Part shown: in pieces, positions 52,248 through 61,272 of the stretch
Position numbering within the stretch: position 1 is the first letter of the stretch
Layout: each line of letters starts with the position of its first letter
Origin: Paracoccus sp. (in: a-proteobacteria)
GTDB lineage: Bacteria; Pseudomonadota; Alphaproteobacteria; Rhodobacterales; Rhodobacteraceae
Length of the DNA: 64,000 bases
Direction: 5' to 3'
Assembly: GCF_030538655.1 (NCBI RefSeq)
Contig: NZ_JAUNTO010000016.1
Span: forward strand, 1-64,000
Program-made: the position numbers and the translations under genes
Notes under the pieces: model-generated
What the model saw: only the letters and a program-made list of their open reading frames with translations
Databases searched by the model: none
What the model was told of the DNA's origin: nothing

Positions 52248-52682
52248 ATGCTCATCAATAGGGCCTTAATAGAGTTCAGGCGTCCGCTCTCAAAGCGTTT
52301 AGTTGCGAGTCTCCTACTGGGCTTAATGCCAGTGGTAGCCAATGCTGACTGCCGTTCGGACAAGGCGCAAAATGTGCTCTCGTATCTAGTTACTGAAAGT
52401 GAGGTACGAGCATTTGCTATGGCCAACTGCTCAGACGAAATGATCCGAGTTTTTATGCCCAAGGTGATTTCTAGGCAAAATCAGGAACGGATGTCCGGCG
52501 CTAGAAGGTCAAATGCTGTCCCAGCTGATTCTGTGACTGCCTATCAACTTCAGTTCAGAAGAAATGGGAGATGGTATGCTGGTCCCACCTATTTATCCGC
52601 TTGGCAATGTAGCGATGCGCAGTGGGCTCCGGGTATGATCGGCGCAAGATGCGTCGAAGTTAAAGTGCGACCCGTTGAATAA
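52248..52682 (+). CDS. Secreted cysteine-containing protein inserted in pheST (low G+C)
   Basis: Not recognised. 144 residues with a probable signal peptide (basic RRPLSKRL, hydrophobic VASLLLGLMPVVANA, cleavage near residue 33). The mature part has four cysteines (in ADCRSD, ANCSDE, WQCSDA, ARCVEV), likely two disulphides, and a C-terminal beta-rich segment (YQLQFRRNGRWYAGPTYLS). Same low G+C and codon use as the preceding gene, with which it is packed at one-base spacing. pheT starts 32 bases later. The pair could be an exported factor and a cytosolic partner, but no function is shown. Confidence 0.65.
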   Translation: MLINRALIEFRRPLSKRLVASLLLGLMPVVANADCRSDKAQNVLSYLVTESEVRAFAMANCSDEMIRVFMPKVISRQNQERMSGARRSNAVPADSVTAYQLQFRRNGRWYAGPTYLSAWQCSDAQWAPGMIGARCVEVKVRPVE

Positions 52683-52714
52683 GTAATCAGCAAGCGCGCA
52701 ATCCAAGGTTAGCA

Positions 52715-55102
52715 ATGAAATTCACCCTCTCCTGGCTCAAAGAGCATCTCGATACCACCGCCACCACGTCGGAAATCGCCGAGGCGCTGACCGATCTTGG
52801 CCTTGAGGTCGAGGAGGTCTCGGACCCGGCGGCCAAACTGTCGAACTTCACCATCGCCCGCGTCACCCATGCCGAACAGCATGCTGACGCCGACCGGCTG
52901 CGCGTCTTGCGCGTCGAAACGGATGAGGGCGAAAAGCAGATCGTGTGCGGCGCGCCGAATGCGCGGGCGGGGCTGATTGGCGTTCTGGCCAAGCCCGGCG
53001 ATTATGTGCCGGGGATCGACACCACCCTGTCGGTCGGCAAAATCCGCGGCGTGGAAAGCCACGGCATGATGGCCTCGGAACGCGAGCTGGAGCTGTCGGA
53101 TGAGCATGACGGCATCATCGAACTGCCCTCGGGACAGGTCGGGCAGCGGTTTACCGATTGGCTTGCCGAAAACGCGCCCGAAAAGATCGACCCGATGATC
53201 CATATCAAGATCACCCCGAACCGCCCCGATGCGCTTGGCGTGCGTGGCATCGCGCGTGATCTTGCGGCGCGGGGGCTTGGCAGGCTGAAGCCGCTGAAAA
53301 CCGCTGACATCAAAGGCGAGTTTCCCAGCCCCATCACTGTCACCATCGCGCCGGAAGTCGCGGAAAAGGCGCCGTTTTTCGCCGGCCGCGTGGTGCGCGG
53401 GGTCAAGAACGGACCGTCGCCGGATTGGCTGCAAGCTCGCCTGCGCGCTATCGGGTTGCGGCCGATCAGCGCGCTGGTCGATATAACCAACCTGTTCACC
53501 TATGACCTGAACAGGCCGCTGCATGTGTTTGATGTGGCGAAACTTTCCGGTGATCTGCACCTGCGCGGCGCAACGGCGGGCGAACAGATCACGGCGCTGG
53601 ATGACAAGACTTACAGCCTGCCCGAAGGGGCGGTGGTGATTTGCGACGATCACGGCCCGGACAGTATTGCCGGGGTGATGGGCGGCGCACGCTCGGGCAG
53701 TCATGAGGACACGACCGATGTGTTCATCGAGGCCGCCTATTTCGACCCGATCAGCATTGCCGCGACGGGGCGGGCGCTGAAGATCAATTCAGACGCGCGC
53801 TATCGGTTTGAACGCGGGATTGACCCGGCGTTCACGCTACAAGGGCTTGATCTGGCGACGCAAATGATAATCGAGCTGTGCGGCGGCACCCCTTCGGATG
53901 TGGTGACGGCGGGCACCGTGCCAGATACCGCGCGCGCCTATCGGCTGGATCCGGCGCGCACCGCCAGCCTTGTCGGGCTGGATATTCCAGCAGATGTTCA
54001 GCACAAAACGCTGGAATCCCTTGGTTTTGTTATGAGTGGCGATATGGCGCAGGTGCCAAGCTGGCGGCCCGACATCTTGGGCGAGGCCGATCTGGTCGAG
54101 GAAATCGCCCGCATCGCCAGCCTGACAAAGCTGCAAGGCAAGCCACTGCCGCGCCCGCGCCCCGGCGTGCCGCGCCCGGTGCTGACACCGTTGCAGGTCC
54201 GCGAAAAGGCGGCGCGACGCATGGCGGCGAGCCTTGGCTATAACGAATGCGTCACCTACAGCTTTATCAGTGCGCATCAGGCTACGTTGTTCGGCGGTGG
54301 GACCGATGCGGTGCGGGTGGAAAACCCGATTTCGTCGGAAATGACGCATCTGCGCCCCGATCTTCTGCCCGGTCTTTTGGCAGCGGCGGCGCGCAATCAG
54401 GCGCGTGGCTTTGCCGATCTGGCGTTGTTCGAGGTTGGCCCGGTGTTTTCTGGCGGCGAGCCGGGCGATCAGGCGCTGCAACTCGCGGGCCTGCTGGTCG
54501 GGGCCACCGCGCCGCGCGATCCGTTCGCCAGCCGCCGCAAGGTCGATCTGTATGATGCCAAGGCTGATGTCGAGGCGCTGCTGTCGACCATCGGCGCACC
54601 GGCCAAGGCGCAGATCAATCGCAAGCTGGACGGCTGGTGGCATCCGGGCCGTGCCGGGAATATCGCTCTGGGTCCGAACGTTTTGGCGACGTTCGGGGAA
54701 TTGCACCCGCGTGTGCTGAAGGCGATGGATGTAAAAGGTCCGGCCGTGGCCTTTACCCTGCATATCGCCGCCGTGCCCTTCCCGAAAACACGCACCCCGG
54801 CCCGGCCTGCGCTGGATGCCTCGGGGTTGCAGGCGGTCGAGCGGGACTTTGCCTTTGTCGTGGATGCGCGGATCGAGGCATTGACCTTGGTGAATGCTGC
54901 GGCGGGGGCGGATAAGGCACTGATTGAAAAGGTCAGCGTGTTCGACCAGTTCATCGGGCTGGACGGCGGCAAAAAGTCGATCGCGATCACCGCCCGATTG
55001 CAGCCGCGCGATAAGACCCTGACCGATGCCGAGATCGAGGCGGTCAGCGCCAAGATTATCGACAAGGTAACAAAAGCGACGGGCGGCACGCTGCGGGCGT
55101 GA
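52715..55102 (+). CDS. pheT: Phenylalanyl-tRNA synthetase beta subunit
   Basis: Non-catalytic and editing subunit of PheRS. 795 residues: MKFTLSWLKEHLDTT start, tRNA-binding OB domain (about 40-150, FTIARVTHAEQHADADRLRVLRV), B3/B4 editing domain (about 210-380, with NRPDALGVRGIARDLA before it and DITNLFTYDLNRPLHVFD), the B5 DNA-binding-like domain (about 400-475), core catalytic-like domain (PISSEMTHLRPDLLPGLLAAA), and the C-terminal FDX-ACB domain (about 700-795, AVERDFAFVVD). The ribosome site is weak (CAAGG). Ends with the two-hairpin element eight bases after its stop. Confidence 0.97.
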   Translation: MKFTLSWLKEHLDTTATTSEIAEALTDLGLEVEEVSDPAAKLSNFTIARVTHAEQHADADRLRVLRVETDEGEKQIVCGAPNARAGLIGVLAKPGDYVPGIDTTLSVGKIRGVESHGMMASERELELSDEHDGIIELPSGQVGQRFTDWLAENAPEKIDPMIHIKITPNRPDALGVRGIARDLAARGLGRLKPLKTADIKGEFPSPITVTIAPEVAEKAPFFAGRVVRGVKNGPSPDWLQARLRAIGLRPISALVDITNLFTYDLNRPLHVFDVAKLSGDLHLRGATAGEQITALDDKTYSLPEGAVVICDDHGPDSIAGVMGGARSGSHEDTTDVFIEAAYFDPISIAATGRALKINSDARYRFERGIDPAFTLQGLDLATQMIIELCGGTPSDVVTAGTVPDTARAYRLDPARTASLVGLDIPADVQHKTLESLGFVMSGDMAQVPSWRPDILGEADLVEEIARIASLTKLQGKPLPRPRPGVPRPVLTPLQVREKAARRMAASLGYNECVTYSFISAHQATLFGGGTDAVRVENPISSEMTHLRPDLLPGLLAAAARNQARGFADLALFEVGPVFSGGEPGDQALQLAGLLVGATAPRDPFASRRKVDLYDAKADVEALLSTIGAPAKAQINRKLDGWWHPGRAGNIALGPNVLATFGELHPRVLKAMDVKGPAVAFTLHIAAVPFPKTRTPARPALDASGLQAVERDFAFVVDARIEALTLVNAAAGADKALIEKVSVFDQFIGLDGGKKSIAITARLQPRDKTLTDAEIEAVSAKIIDKVTKATGGTLRA

Positions 55103-55110
55103 TGGGGGTA

Positions 55111-55179
55111 GGGGGCGCTCGCGCCCCCTCTTGGCCTTGCGGCCAATTCACCCCCTGAGGATATTTACAGACAAAAGAT
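55111..55179 (+). repeat. Two-hairpin 3'-end element, copy 4
   Basis: Plus-strand copy directly behind pheT: GGGGGCGC/GCGCCCCC hairpin (55111-55128), TTGGCC-TTGC-GGCCAA (55131-55146), CCCCCT, GAGGATATTT (55157-55166), then ACAAAAGATGC. It differs from copy 1 by only a few bases, all in the tail. It lies between convergent pheT and lpxK. Confidence 0.87.
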
Positions 55180-55185
55180 GCCGGT

Positions 55186-56151
55186 TCAGGACAGTAGCTT
55201 GTCCAGCGCCGAGTTCAGGGGGACGGGATCCGTCAGTTCCAATCGCACGGGCAGTGCCAGCACTTTGGGACGGAAACTGCGGGGCAGGCGCACGGCGTCT
55301 TTTTCTGTTGTCACCAGTTGTGCGCCCAGCAGACGCGATTCGGTTTCCAGACGGGTCAGTAGGGCGGGGGTGAAGGGCTGGTGATCGTCCAGCGCCTCGG
55401 CCCGTGTGATGTCGGCACCAAGGTGACGCAGCGTGGCAAAAAATTTTTCAGGGTGGCCAATTCCGGCAAAGGCCAGCACCCGGTGCCCTTGCCAGTTGAT
55501 GCCAGTTTGAAGCGGCGTCAGCCGTCCGTGCAGCAATGGCGGGGACATTGGCGGCGGGATGAAGTCGCCGCCAATCGCCAGCAGCAGATCGGCGCGGGCC
55601 AGCCCGGTTTGAACCGGCTCGCGCAGGGGGCCGGCGGGCAGGCACATGCCGTTGCCGAACCCTTTGGTGGCATCGACCACGATCAATGACAGGTCATGTG
55701 CCAGCGTCCCATCCTGGAAACCGTCATCCAGAACAATCGCTTGGGCACCTGCCGCAACTGCGGCCTGTGCTGTCGCCAGCCGATCCTTGCCGACCCAGAC
55801 CGGCCCGAAGGCTGCGATCAGCAAGGGTTCGTCGCCGGTCAGGGCTGCATCATGCAGGCGTTCATCGACATGCAGCGGAGTCGTTGCGCGTCCACCGTAA
55901 CCGCGTGAGACGACGTGCGCGGCCACGCCGCGTGCCTGTAAAGCCTGTATCAGATGGATGACCGTGGGCGTTTTTCCGGTGCCGCCTGCGTTCAGGTTGC
56001 CAACACAGATCACCGGAATGTCCAGTCGGTGCCGCGCGCCTTGTGACAGCCTGCGCGACGTTCCGGCAGCGTAAATTGCGCCTAAAGGGGAAAGAAGACG
56101 TGCCGTCCAGGTTGGCGGCTTGCGATACCAAAAGCTGGGGGGGCGGGTCAT
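55186..56151 (-). CDS. lpxK: Tetraacyldisaccharide 4'-kinase
   Basis: Phosphorylates the 4' position of the lipid A disaccharide at the inner membrane. 321 residues: N-terminal [26 protein letters not shown]-loop [18 protein letters not shown] (about residues 50-67), [39 protein letters not shown] with catalytic Asp, and [11 protein letters not shown] near the C-terminus. Starts inside the stop of the WaaA-like gene (ATGA). Located in a DUF4170-waaA-lpxK operon. Confidence 0.96.
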   Translation of the reverse strand: MTRPPSFWYRKPPTWTARLLSPLGAIYAAGTSRRLSQGARHRLDIPVICVGNLNAGGTGKTPTVIHLIQALQARGVAAHVVSRGYGGRATTPLHVDERLHDAALTGDEPLLIAAFGPVWVGKDRLATAQAAVAAGAQAIVLDDGFQDGTLAHDLSLIVVDATKGFGNGMCLPAGPLREPVQTGLARADLLLAIGGDFIPPPMSPPLLHGRLTPLQTGINWQGHRVLAFAGIGHPEKFFATLRHLGADITRAEALDDHQPFTPALLTRLETESRLLGAQLVTTEKDAVRLPRSFRPKVLALPVRLELTDPVPLNSALDKLLS

Positions 56152-57329
56152 GTGGGCACCCTTTCACGGATCAATTCCAGCACGGGTTGCGCGATTTGTC
56201 GTGCCACGACTGCGCCGCCGGTGCTGACCGTCCAGGCGTGGCCAGCCAGTCGCGCGGCCAGTTCGGGCTGAATGAGATCGGCCACCGCATCGGCCAGCCC
56301 GGCGGCATCGCGCACGATGCGGGTGGCCCCGGCGCCGTCCAACTGCCGCCATTCGGTTTCAAAGGCACCGATAGCAGGGCCGCGGATGATGGCTGATCCA
56401 AGTGCCGCAGGCTCGAACGGGTGGCGTGCCTCGCTGTCGCGGCCTGACAGGGTTCCGCCCATGAAACTGACCTGCGCCAGCCGATACCATAGGCCAATTT
56501 CCTGCATATCTTCAGCCACCAGCACCTGAACCTCGCTTGTCGGATCTTCTTCGTCGTTGCGACGGGCGACTGCAAGACCGGCTGATTCCAGTGCGGCGGC
56601 CAGCGATGCGGTGCGGTCGGGACGGTTTGGCATAAAGATGAGCAAGGCCCGGTGTGACTGACGCAGGGCGGCACGATGCGCCTCGATCACGGCCTGCTCC
56701 TCGGCCAAGGGGACCGATGTGGCCAGCCAGATCAGCCGCCCGCGCAGCATGGTGGCGAGGGCCATGCGTTCAGCTTCGACGCAGGACAGAGGATCGTGGA
56801 TTTCGGCCACAGGTCCGGTCAGGCGCAGGCGGGAATCCGGCACCCCGAGGCGCGACGCCATATCGCGCGCGGTTTTGTCTGCGACCATGACCAGCGTCAG
56901 GGATGACATCAGCCGCCGTTGCATTCCACCCGCCAGGCTCCACCCCGAGGTTTCGGCACTGATCTGCGCTTCGATCAGCACGACAGGGATACCGGCGCGT
57001 GATGCCGCGTCGATCAGGGCCGGAGGTAACGCGTCACCAAACAGCAGCACGGCGGATGGCTGTGCCCGTGCGATGAATTGTGGCGCGGCCACCGAATCGT
57101 CGCTGAAATCAGGCACATCGTCTTGCCCCAGCGAAATCAGACGCAGATCCGGGTTCAGCAGGCGCATCGCCTGGACCACGCGGCGGACGGCCGGTCCTGT
57201 GCCGGTGCCGGGGCAGAGAACGATCAGCGGTCCATCGCCGGGGGGCAGGGCGTATTGGTCCAGCCGGGTGCCCGGACGGCTGCGCAGATGCAGCCATAAC
57301 CCGAGGGCACCCAGACCCGCCCGAGACAT
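56148..57329 (-). CDS. waaA: WaaA-like 3-deoxy-D-manno-octulosonic acid transferase, divergent
   Basis: Glycosyltransferase of the KDO-transferase family, next to lpxK. 393 residues: the C-terminal half has [31 protein letters not shown], corresponding to the family GGSL ... HNPLEPAALG block, and a middle [12 protein letters not shown]. The N-terminal half is weak: the usual HAxSVGE block reads [10 protein letters not shown] and the usual ETELWPN block reads FGDALPP, so the catalytic Glu expected in WaaA is not seen. It may be a specialised paralogue. A frame to 57605 is antisense noise. The ATG at 57329 overlaps the DUF4170 stop by one base and is chosen. Confidence 0.8.
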   Translation of the reverse strand: MSRAGLGALGLWLHLRSRPGTRLDQYALPPGDGPLIVLCPGTGTGPAVRRVVQAMRLLNPDLRLISLGQDDVPDFSDDSVAAPQFIARAQPSAVLLFGDALPPALIDAASRAGIPVVLIEAQISAETSGWSLAGGMQRRLMSSLTLVMVADKTARDMASRLGVPDSRLRLTGPVAEIHDPLSCVEAERMALATMLRGRLIWLATSVPLAEEQAVIEAHRAALRQSHRALLIFMPNRPDRTASLAAALESAGLAVARRNDEEDPTSEVQVLVAEDMQEIGLWYRLAQVSFMGGTLSGRDSEARHPFEPAALGSAIIRGPAIGAFETEWRQLDGAGATRIVRDAAGLADAVADLIQPELAARLAGHAWTVSTGGAVVARQIAQPVLELIRERVPT

Positions 57330-57574
57330 CAGATACCCAGTTCTGCGGTCGGGCTGTTTTGCTGCGCCTCGTCGGTCAGGCGGTGCAGGTGGGCGATGAA
57401 ATAGCGGGTCGAGGCACTGTCCACGGTTCGCTGTGCCTCGGCCTTCCAGGCATCGAAGGCCAGTGCGTAGTTGGGGTAAATCCCCACGACATGGATGTCT
57501 TTGGTGTCGCAGAATTCGGTGCTTTGCGTATCGACCAGTTCGCCGCCGAATACGAGGTGAAGTCTTTGAGTCAT
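57329..57574 (-). CDS. DUF4170 family protein
   Basis: 81-residue soluble protein, MTQRLHLVFGGELVDTQSTEF, then DIHVVGIYPNYALAFDAWKAEAQRTVDSASTRYFIAHLHRL. This is the DUF4170 pattern found beside lipid A genes in alphaproteobacteria. It probably binds nothing catalytic, and its function is unknown. It leads the operon DUF4170-waaA-lpxK, each joint being an overlap (TGATG, then ATGA). Confidence 0.88.
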   Translation of the reverse strand: MTQRLHLVFGGELVDTQSTEFCDTKDIHVVGIYPNYALAFDAWKAEAQRTVDSASTRYFIAHLHRLTDEAQQNSPTAELGI

Positions 57575-58160
57575 GATAATTCCTGTCTGGGTCGTGGCGT
57601 GACATTAACGCGCGGACGGTTCGAACCCAAGAGCTATGACCTGTGGCTTTGATTAAAATGCTGCGGGTAATTGCTTTGTTCCGAATCGCGATTTGCGCTA
57701 GATCGGTTTTGCGACGGCAGAAGGCCAGTCAACGAAATCTGATCTCCGGGATGCGTGTGGTGGTATGGGGCACGCTGGGGGCGAAGGGTTCCGGCTGAAA
57801 CTGGGGCGGTCGGAACCCTTCGTTTTATAGCTGAAATAGCAGGCTGATGACGGTCGGTTGGATGATGGCGCACCAAGCGGACCGGGCGAATAGGGTGCCA
57901 GACGCCAATGGCCAGCGATTGCTGCAAGTGGATGGGCGCTTGACGATGACTGTGCAGGATTACGCCGCCTGCTGGTCTTGCTTGCACCGCCTGCTGGTGT
58001 GGCTTTCGATTTGGGCGTGGGTGGGCCTTTGTGCCGATCCGGGCGGGCCTTCGGCTCTGCCTATGGCAGCCCTTGGCTCTGCTTACGGCAACCCTTGGCA
58101 ACTCGCGGGTTGCCATCTGGGGCGGTTTGCCGGCCGGGGCATGTCAGGCTTGGGGGCGGG
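57575..58160. other. 586-base gap with structured sequence, no supported gene
   Basis: Between the DUF4170 start and the EVE gene stop. Open frames on both strands (57847-58284 plus, 57634-58116 minus) lack ribosome sites and known motifs and partly overlap the EVE gene. A small hairpin GCGTG ... CACGC (57750-57773) precedes the strong terminator at 57782-57826. The part from 57860 to 58150 holds imperfect direct repeats such as CGCCTGCTGGT (57966, 57987) and GCAACC/AACTCG-rich blocks. Confidence 0.6.
57782..57826 (+). terminator. Orphan Rho-independent terminator, plus strand
   Basis: 12-bp perfect stem (CGAAGGGTTCCG 57782-57793, CGGAACCCTTCG 57811-57822), 17-base loop, then TTTTATAG. No plus-strand gene lies upstream for more than 2 kb, so an unannotated plus-strand transcript may end here. 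On the minus strand it could act as a 3' hairpin for the EVE transcript, but no T-run follows on that side. Confidence 0.7.
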
Positions 58161-58580
58161 TCAGCCTTCAGTGCCGGACAGTTCCATGATAATCGCCCAT
58201 TCCGCCGCTGTCACAGGCTGCACAGAAAGGCGGCTGTTGTTGACCAGCACCATTTCGGACAGGCGCGGTTCCGATTTGGCCTGATCCAGAGTCACCGGAT
58301 GCGACAGTGGTTTCACCGCCCGCACATCCACGCATTCCCATTTCGGATCGTCTGCGGTGGTGTCTGGGTGGGCCTCGGCACAGACTTCGACGATGCCGAC
58401 CATCTCTTTGCCGATGTTTGAATGATAGAACAGTCCGCGATCACCCACAGCCATGGCGCGCATGTTGTTGCGCGCCTGGTAATTACGCACGCCGTCCCAT
58501 TGTTCGCCTTTTGCCCCGCGCGTAACCAGATCGTCCCAGCTGAACACGTCGGGTTCGGATTTGAACAGCCAATAGTTCAT
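58161..58580 (-). CDS. EVE domain-containing protein
   Basis: 139-residue single EVE (PUA-like) domain, a fold that reads modified bases in DNA or RNA. Visible: MNYWLFKSEPDVFSWDDL, GVRNYQARNNMRAMAVGDRGLFYHSNIGKEMVGIVEV and WECVDVRAVKPL. Stand-alone EVE proteins in proteobacteria are conserved but uncharacterised, probably RNA-linked. The ATG at 58580 overlaps the YciI stop in TGATG. An ATG seven codons earlier also exists. Operon with yciI-like and gpsA. Confidence 0.92.
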   Translation of the reverse strand: MNYWLFKSEPDVFSWDDLVTRGAKGEQWDGVRNYQARNNMRAMAVGDRGLFYHSNIGKEMVGIVEVCAEAHPDTTADDPKWECVDVRAVKPLSHPVTLDQAKSEPRLSEMVLVNNSRLSVQPVTAAEWAIIMELSGTEG

Positions 58581-58852
58581 CAGCCGATTACCTTTTTCCA
58601 TTCGATCACCTCGGCGCTGGCGAACAGGCCCGCAGCCTTATACGGATCATCAGCTGCCCAGGCCGTGGCAGCGGCCAGATCGTCTGTTTCGATCACCAGC
58701 AGCGAACCACGCATTTCACCGTCTTCGATCAGTGGGCCGGCCATGCGCAATACCTCTGATCCGCGCAGAAAGGCCAGATGCGCATCGCGCGTATCCAGCC
58801 GGGTTTGCAGCATGTCGGGATTGTCGCGGCAGATGACGGCGAACAGGGGCAT
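58580..58852 (-). CDS. YciI-family protein
   Basis: 90-residue ferredoxin-like-fold protein: MPLFAVICRDNPDMLQTRLDTRDAHLAFLRG, then GPLIEDGEMRGSLLVIETDDLAAATAWAADDPY, with the conserved His-Asp arrangement of YciI (His25 region and later Asp). The family has no firm function. Three bases separate it from gpsA upstream. Its stop overlaps the EVE start. Confidence 0.9.
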   Translation of the reverse strand: MPLFAVICRDNPDMLQTRLDTRDAHLAFLRGSEVLRMAGPLIEDGEMRGSLLVIETDDLAAATAWAADDPYKAAGLFASAEVIEWKKVIG

Positions 58853-58855
58853 GGT

Positions 58856-59794
58856 TCATTCCTCTTTCAGGGGGCGGCTTAGCAGCAGGTCGATACAGGT
58901 GGCGATGGATATTTCGCCGGTGGACAGGCGGGCGACAGCGGCGGCTATCGGCATATCGACCCCCAGCCGGGGTGCCAGTTCGGTCACGGCGCGGGCGGTG
59001 GCTGCGCCTTCAACCGTGGTGGCGGCATCCCAATCCGCCCCGGACCCGAGCGCGTGGCCAAAGCGGAAGTTGCGTGACTGTTCCGATGTGCAGGTCAGCG
59101 CCAGATCCCCCAGCCCCGACAATCCGGCCAGCGTTTCGGGGCGAGCGTTCAAGGCCGGGGCCAGACGCATCATCTCGGCAAAGCCGCGGGTCAGGATCGC
59201 GGCGCGGGCAGAATCGCCCAAGCCCGCGCCGATGGCCGCACCCGCCGCGATGGCGACGACATTTTTCAGTGCGCCGCCCAGTTCGGCACCGGCAACATCA
59301 GTGGTGCGATACAGCCGCAAGACCGGAGTGGCCAGTTCGTGCTGCAACGCCTCGCCCGCTGACGGATCGGCGCAGGCCAGCGTCAGCGCCGTGGGCAGGC
59401 CGCGCGCGATGTCGGCGGCAAAGCTGGGACCCGTCAGAACCGCCGGGGTCGCGGCGGGGCAGGCGTCGGCGATCAGCGCCGATGGCCCCGTCAGTCGCCG
59501 CAGGTCGATACCTTTGGCGCAACTTACCAGATTGCGCCCGTTCAGATAGCCGGCATGGTCCGCCAGAAAACCGCCCAATACCTGCGCGGGCAGGGCCAGC
59601 AGGATGGTGTCTGACAGGGCATCGCTCAGCCGGTCGGTGATGCGCACCGTGTCGGGGATGGTGACGCCGGGCAGGTGCGGGTTGGTTCGCCCCCAATCGA
59701 CGCGGCGGCCCCACAGCACCACCGGCCCATGCGCGGCCAGGGCCACCGCCAGCGCGGTGCCGAATGCGCCTGCGCCAAGAACCGAAACGCTCAT
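58856..59794 (-). CDS. gpsA: Glycerol-3-phosphate dehydrogenase [NAD(P)+]
   Basis: Makes sn-glycerol 3-phosphate for phospholipids. 312 residues: N-terminal [20 protein letters not shown] with the NAD fold, [10 protein letters not shown] with the substrate lysine, [19 protein letters not shown], and [30 protein letters not shown] with the catalytic Lys region. The ending is typical of the class with LSRPLKEE. It starts within the stop of the upstream membrane-protein gene (ATGA). Confidence 0.96.
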   Translation of the reverse strand: MSVSVLGAGAFGTALAVALAAHGPVVLWGRRVDWGRTNPHLPGVTIPDTVRITDRLSDALSDTILLALPAQVLGGFLADHAGYLNGRNLVSCAKGIDLRRLTGPSALIADACPAATPAVLTGPSFAADIARGLPTALTLACADPSAGEALQHELATPVLRLYRTTDVAGAELGGALKNVVAIAAGAAIGAGLGDSARAAILTRGFAEMMRLAPALNARPETLAGLSGLGDLALTCTSEQSRNFRFGHALGSGADWDAATTVEGAATARAVTELAPRLGVDMPIAAAVARLSTGEISIATCIDLLLSRPLKEE

Positions 59795-60105
59795 GCCTCG
59801 TTATCCGCTGAAAGGGGGTGGCGGCGCAGGAACCAGCGCATCAGCGGATAGCCCATCGCCATCAGCGTGATGATCGAAAAAGCGGCCCAGCCGGTGGTCA
59901 GCCCCAGCAGCCAGAACTGCGTGCCGGTGCCCGCAAACATCGCGCCTGCCGTGGCGACGGCGGCCAGCGTTACCCCCAGATCGGCCAGTGCCAGCCGCAG
60001 CACGGTCTTGCGCCGGATCGAGGGGTAGATGCCCAGATAGCCCACCGCCAGACAAGCGGCGTTCAGGATCAGGATTTTCGCTTCGGGCGGCAGGTGGTCC
60101 ATCAT
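59791..60105 (-). CDS. Three-span membrane protein, unknown
   Basis: Not recognised. 104 residues with hydrophobic segments at about 11-29, 39-60 and 67-88 ([24 protein letters not shown]) and a basic C-terminal loop [10 protein letters not shown]. The first codons are two ATGs, and the second may be used. It lies between tsaD and gpsA, is coupled to gpsA by an ATGA overlap, and so is part of the long minus-strand operon tsaD-X-gpsA-yciI-EVE. Confidence 0.7.
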   Translation of the reverse strand: MMDHLPPEAKILILNAACLAVGYLGIYPSIRRKTVLRLALADLGVTLAAVATAGAMFAGTGTQFWLLGLTTGWAAFSIITLMAMGYPLMRWFLRRHPLSADNEA

Positions 60106-60135
60106 GCGGCCTTTATAGGTGGTGGCGCGGCAATG

Positions 60136-61203
60136 TCACGCCTTGGCGCCACGCTTGCCCGCGCCCAGCATCGGTGCGGCGGTCTGATCCAGCGGCCAGC
60201 GGGGCCGTGCGGCAAGGGTCATGTCGTCGCGACGGCCATTGCGGAACGCTTCGATCCCGGCCCATGCGATCATCGCGGCATTGTCGGTGCACAGTGGCAG
60301 TGGCGGCGCCACAAAACGCGCGCCCGCCTCTGCCGCAACCTGTTCCAGCGCGGCACGGATCGTGCGGTTGGCAGCCACCCCCCCGGCGACGGCCAGCACC
60401 GGAACAGGATTGGCGGCCAAAGCGCGGCGGGATTTTTCGGCCAGCACATCGGCAACAGCAGCCTGAAACGCGACACAAAGGTCGCGGCGGTCCTGTTCAT
60501 ACAACCCGCCTTGTGTGGCGGCCAGATCGTCACGCAGGCGCAGCGCGGCGGTTTTCAGCCCCGAAAACGACAGATCGCAGCCCGGCCTGTCCAACAGCGG
60601 GCGCGGCAAGGCAAAGCGGGCCGGATCGCCCTGCGCGGCCTCGGCCTCGACCGCGGGGCCACCGGGTTGCGGCAGGCCCAGCAGTTTGGCCACCTTGTCG
60701 AACGCCTCGCCGGGTGCGTCGTCGATGGTGCCGCCAAGGCGAGTAAAGACATCCGCGCCATCCACACGCAAAAACTGACAATGCCCGCCCGAAACCAGCA
60801 GCATGATATAGGGATAATCCAGCCCATCGGTCAGCCGTGGCGTCAGCGCGTGTCCGGCAAGGTGGTTCACGCCGACCAGTGGCAGGCCCGACCCGGCGGC
60901 AAGCCCCTTGGCCAGCATCACCCCCGCCATCACGCCGCCGATCAGCCCCGGCCCTGCGGTGACGGCGATGCCATCAAGATCGCTCAGGTTCAGCCCCGCC
61001 TGTTTCAGCGCGGCGCTGACGCACAGATCCAGCCGTTCGGCATGGGCGCGCGCGGCGATTTCGGGCACGACGCCGCCGAAATCGGCATGCAGCGCCGACT
61101 GACCGACCACCACCGACGACAGGATCATGCGGTCGCCCCGCACCACGGCGGCGGCGCTGTCGTCGCAACTGCTTTCGATGCCAAGAAAGGTCAGGTCGGT
61201 CAT
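60136..61203 (-). CDS. tsaD: tRNA threonylcarbamoyladenosine transferase subunit
   Basis: Kae1/Qri7-type ATPase that transfers threonylcarbamoyl to A37 of ANN-decoding tRNAs. 355 residues: [16 protein letters not shown] opening, [22 protein letters not shown] with the metal His, [41 protein letters not shown] and [19 protein letters not shown] [18 protein letters not shown]. Divergent from hemD with 69 bases between. The usual partners TsaB and TsaE are not in the window. Confidence 0.97.
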   Translation of the reverse strand: MTDLTFLGIESSCDDSAAAVVRGDRMILSSVVVGQSALHADFGGVVPEIAARAHAERLDLCVSAALKQAGLNLSDLDGIAVTAGPGLIGGVMAGVMLAKGLAAGSGLPLVGVNHLAGHALTPRLTDGLDYPYIMLLVSGGHCQFLRVDGADVFTRLGGTIDDAPGEAFDKVAKLLGLPQPGGPAVEAEAAQGDPARFALPRPLLDRPGCDLSFSGLKTAALRLRDDLAATQGGLYEQDRRDLCVAFQAAVADVLAEKSRRALAANPVPVLAVAGGVAANRTIRAALEQVAAEAGARFVAPPLPLCTDNAAMIAWAGIEAFRNGRRDDMTLAARPRWPLDQTAAPMLGAGKRGAKA

Positions 61204-61272
61204 GCGTGGCTTGTGGCAAGGGGAAAGGCGATTTACCCCTTGGTCCGTAACACTCTTGCAGGGGGCTTGCCA

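Noticed and set aside
57617..57633. GGTTCGAACCC as the T-arm of a tRNA
   Set aside because: The flanking bases cannot form a T-stem, acceptor stem or anticodon arm in either direction.
59818..61272. Extension of the hemD frame 1.4 kb upstream
   Set aside because: This part is antisense to tsaD and its neighbour. hemD begins at 61273 with a normal N-terminus.
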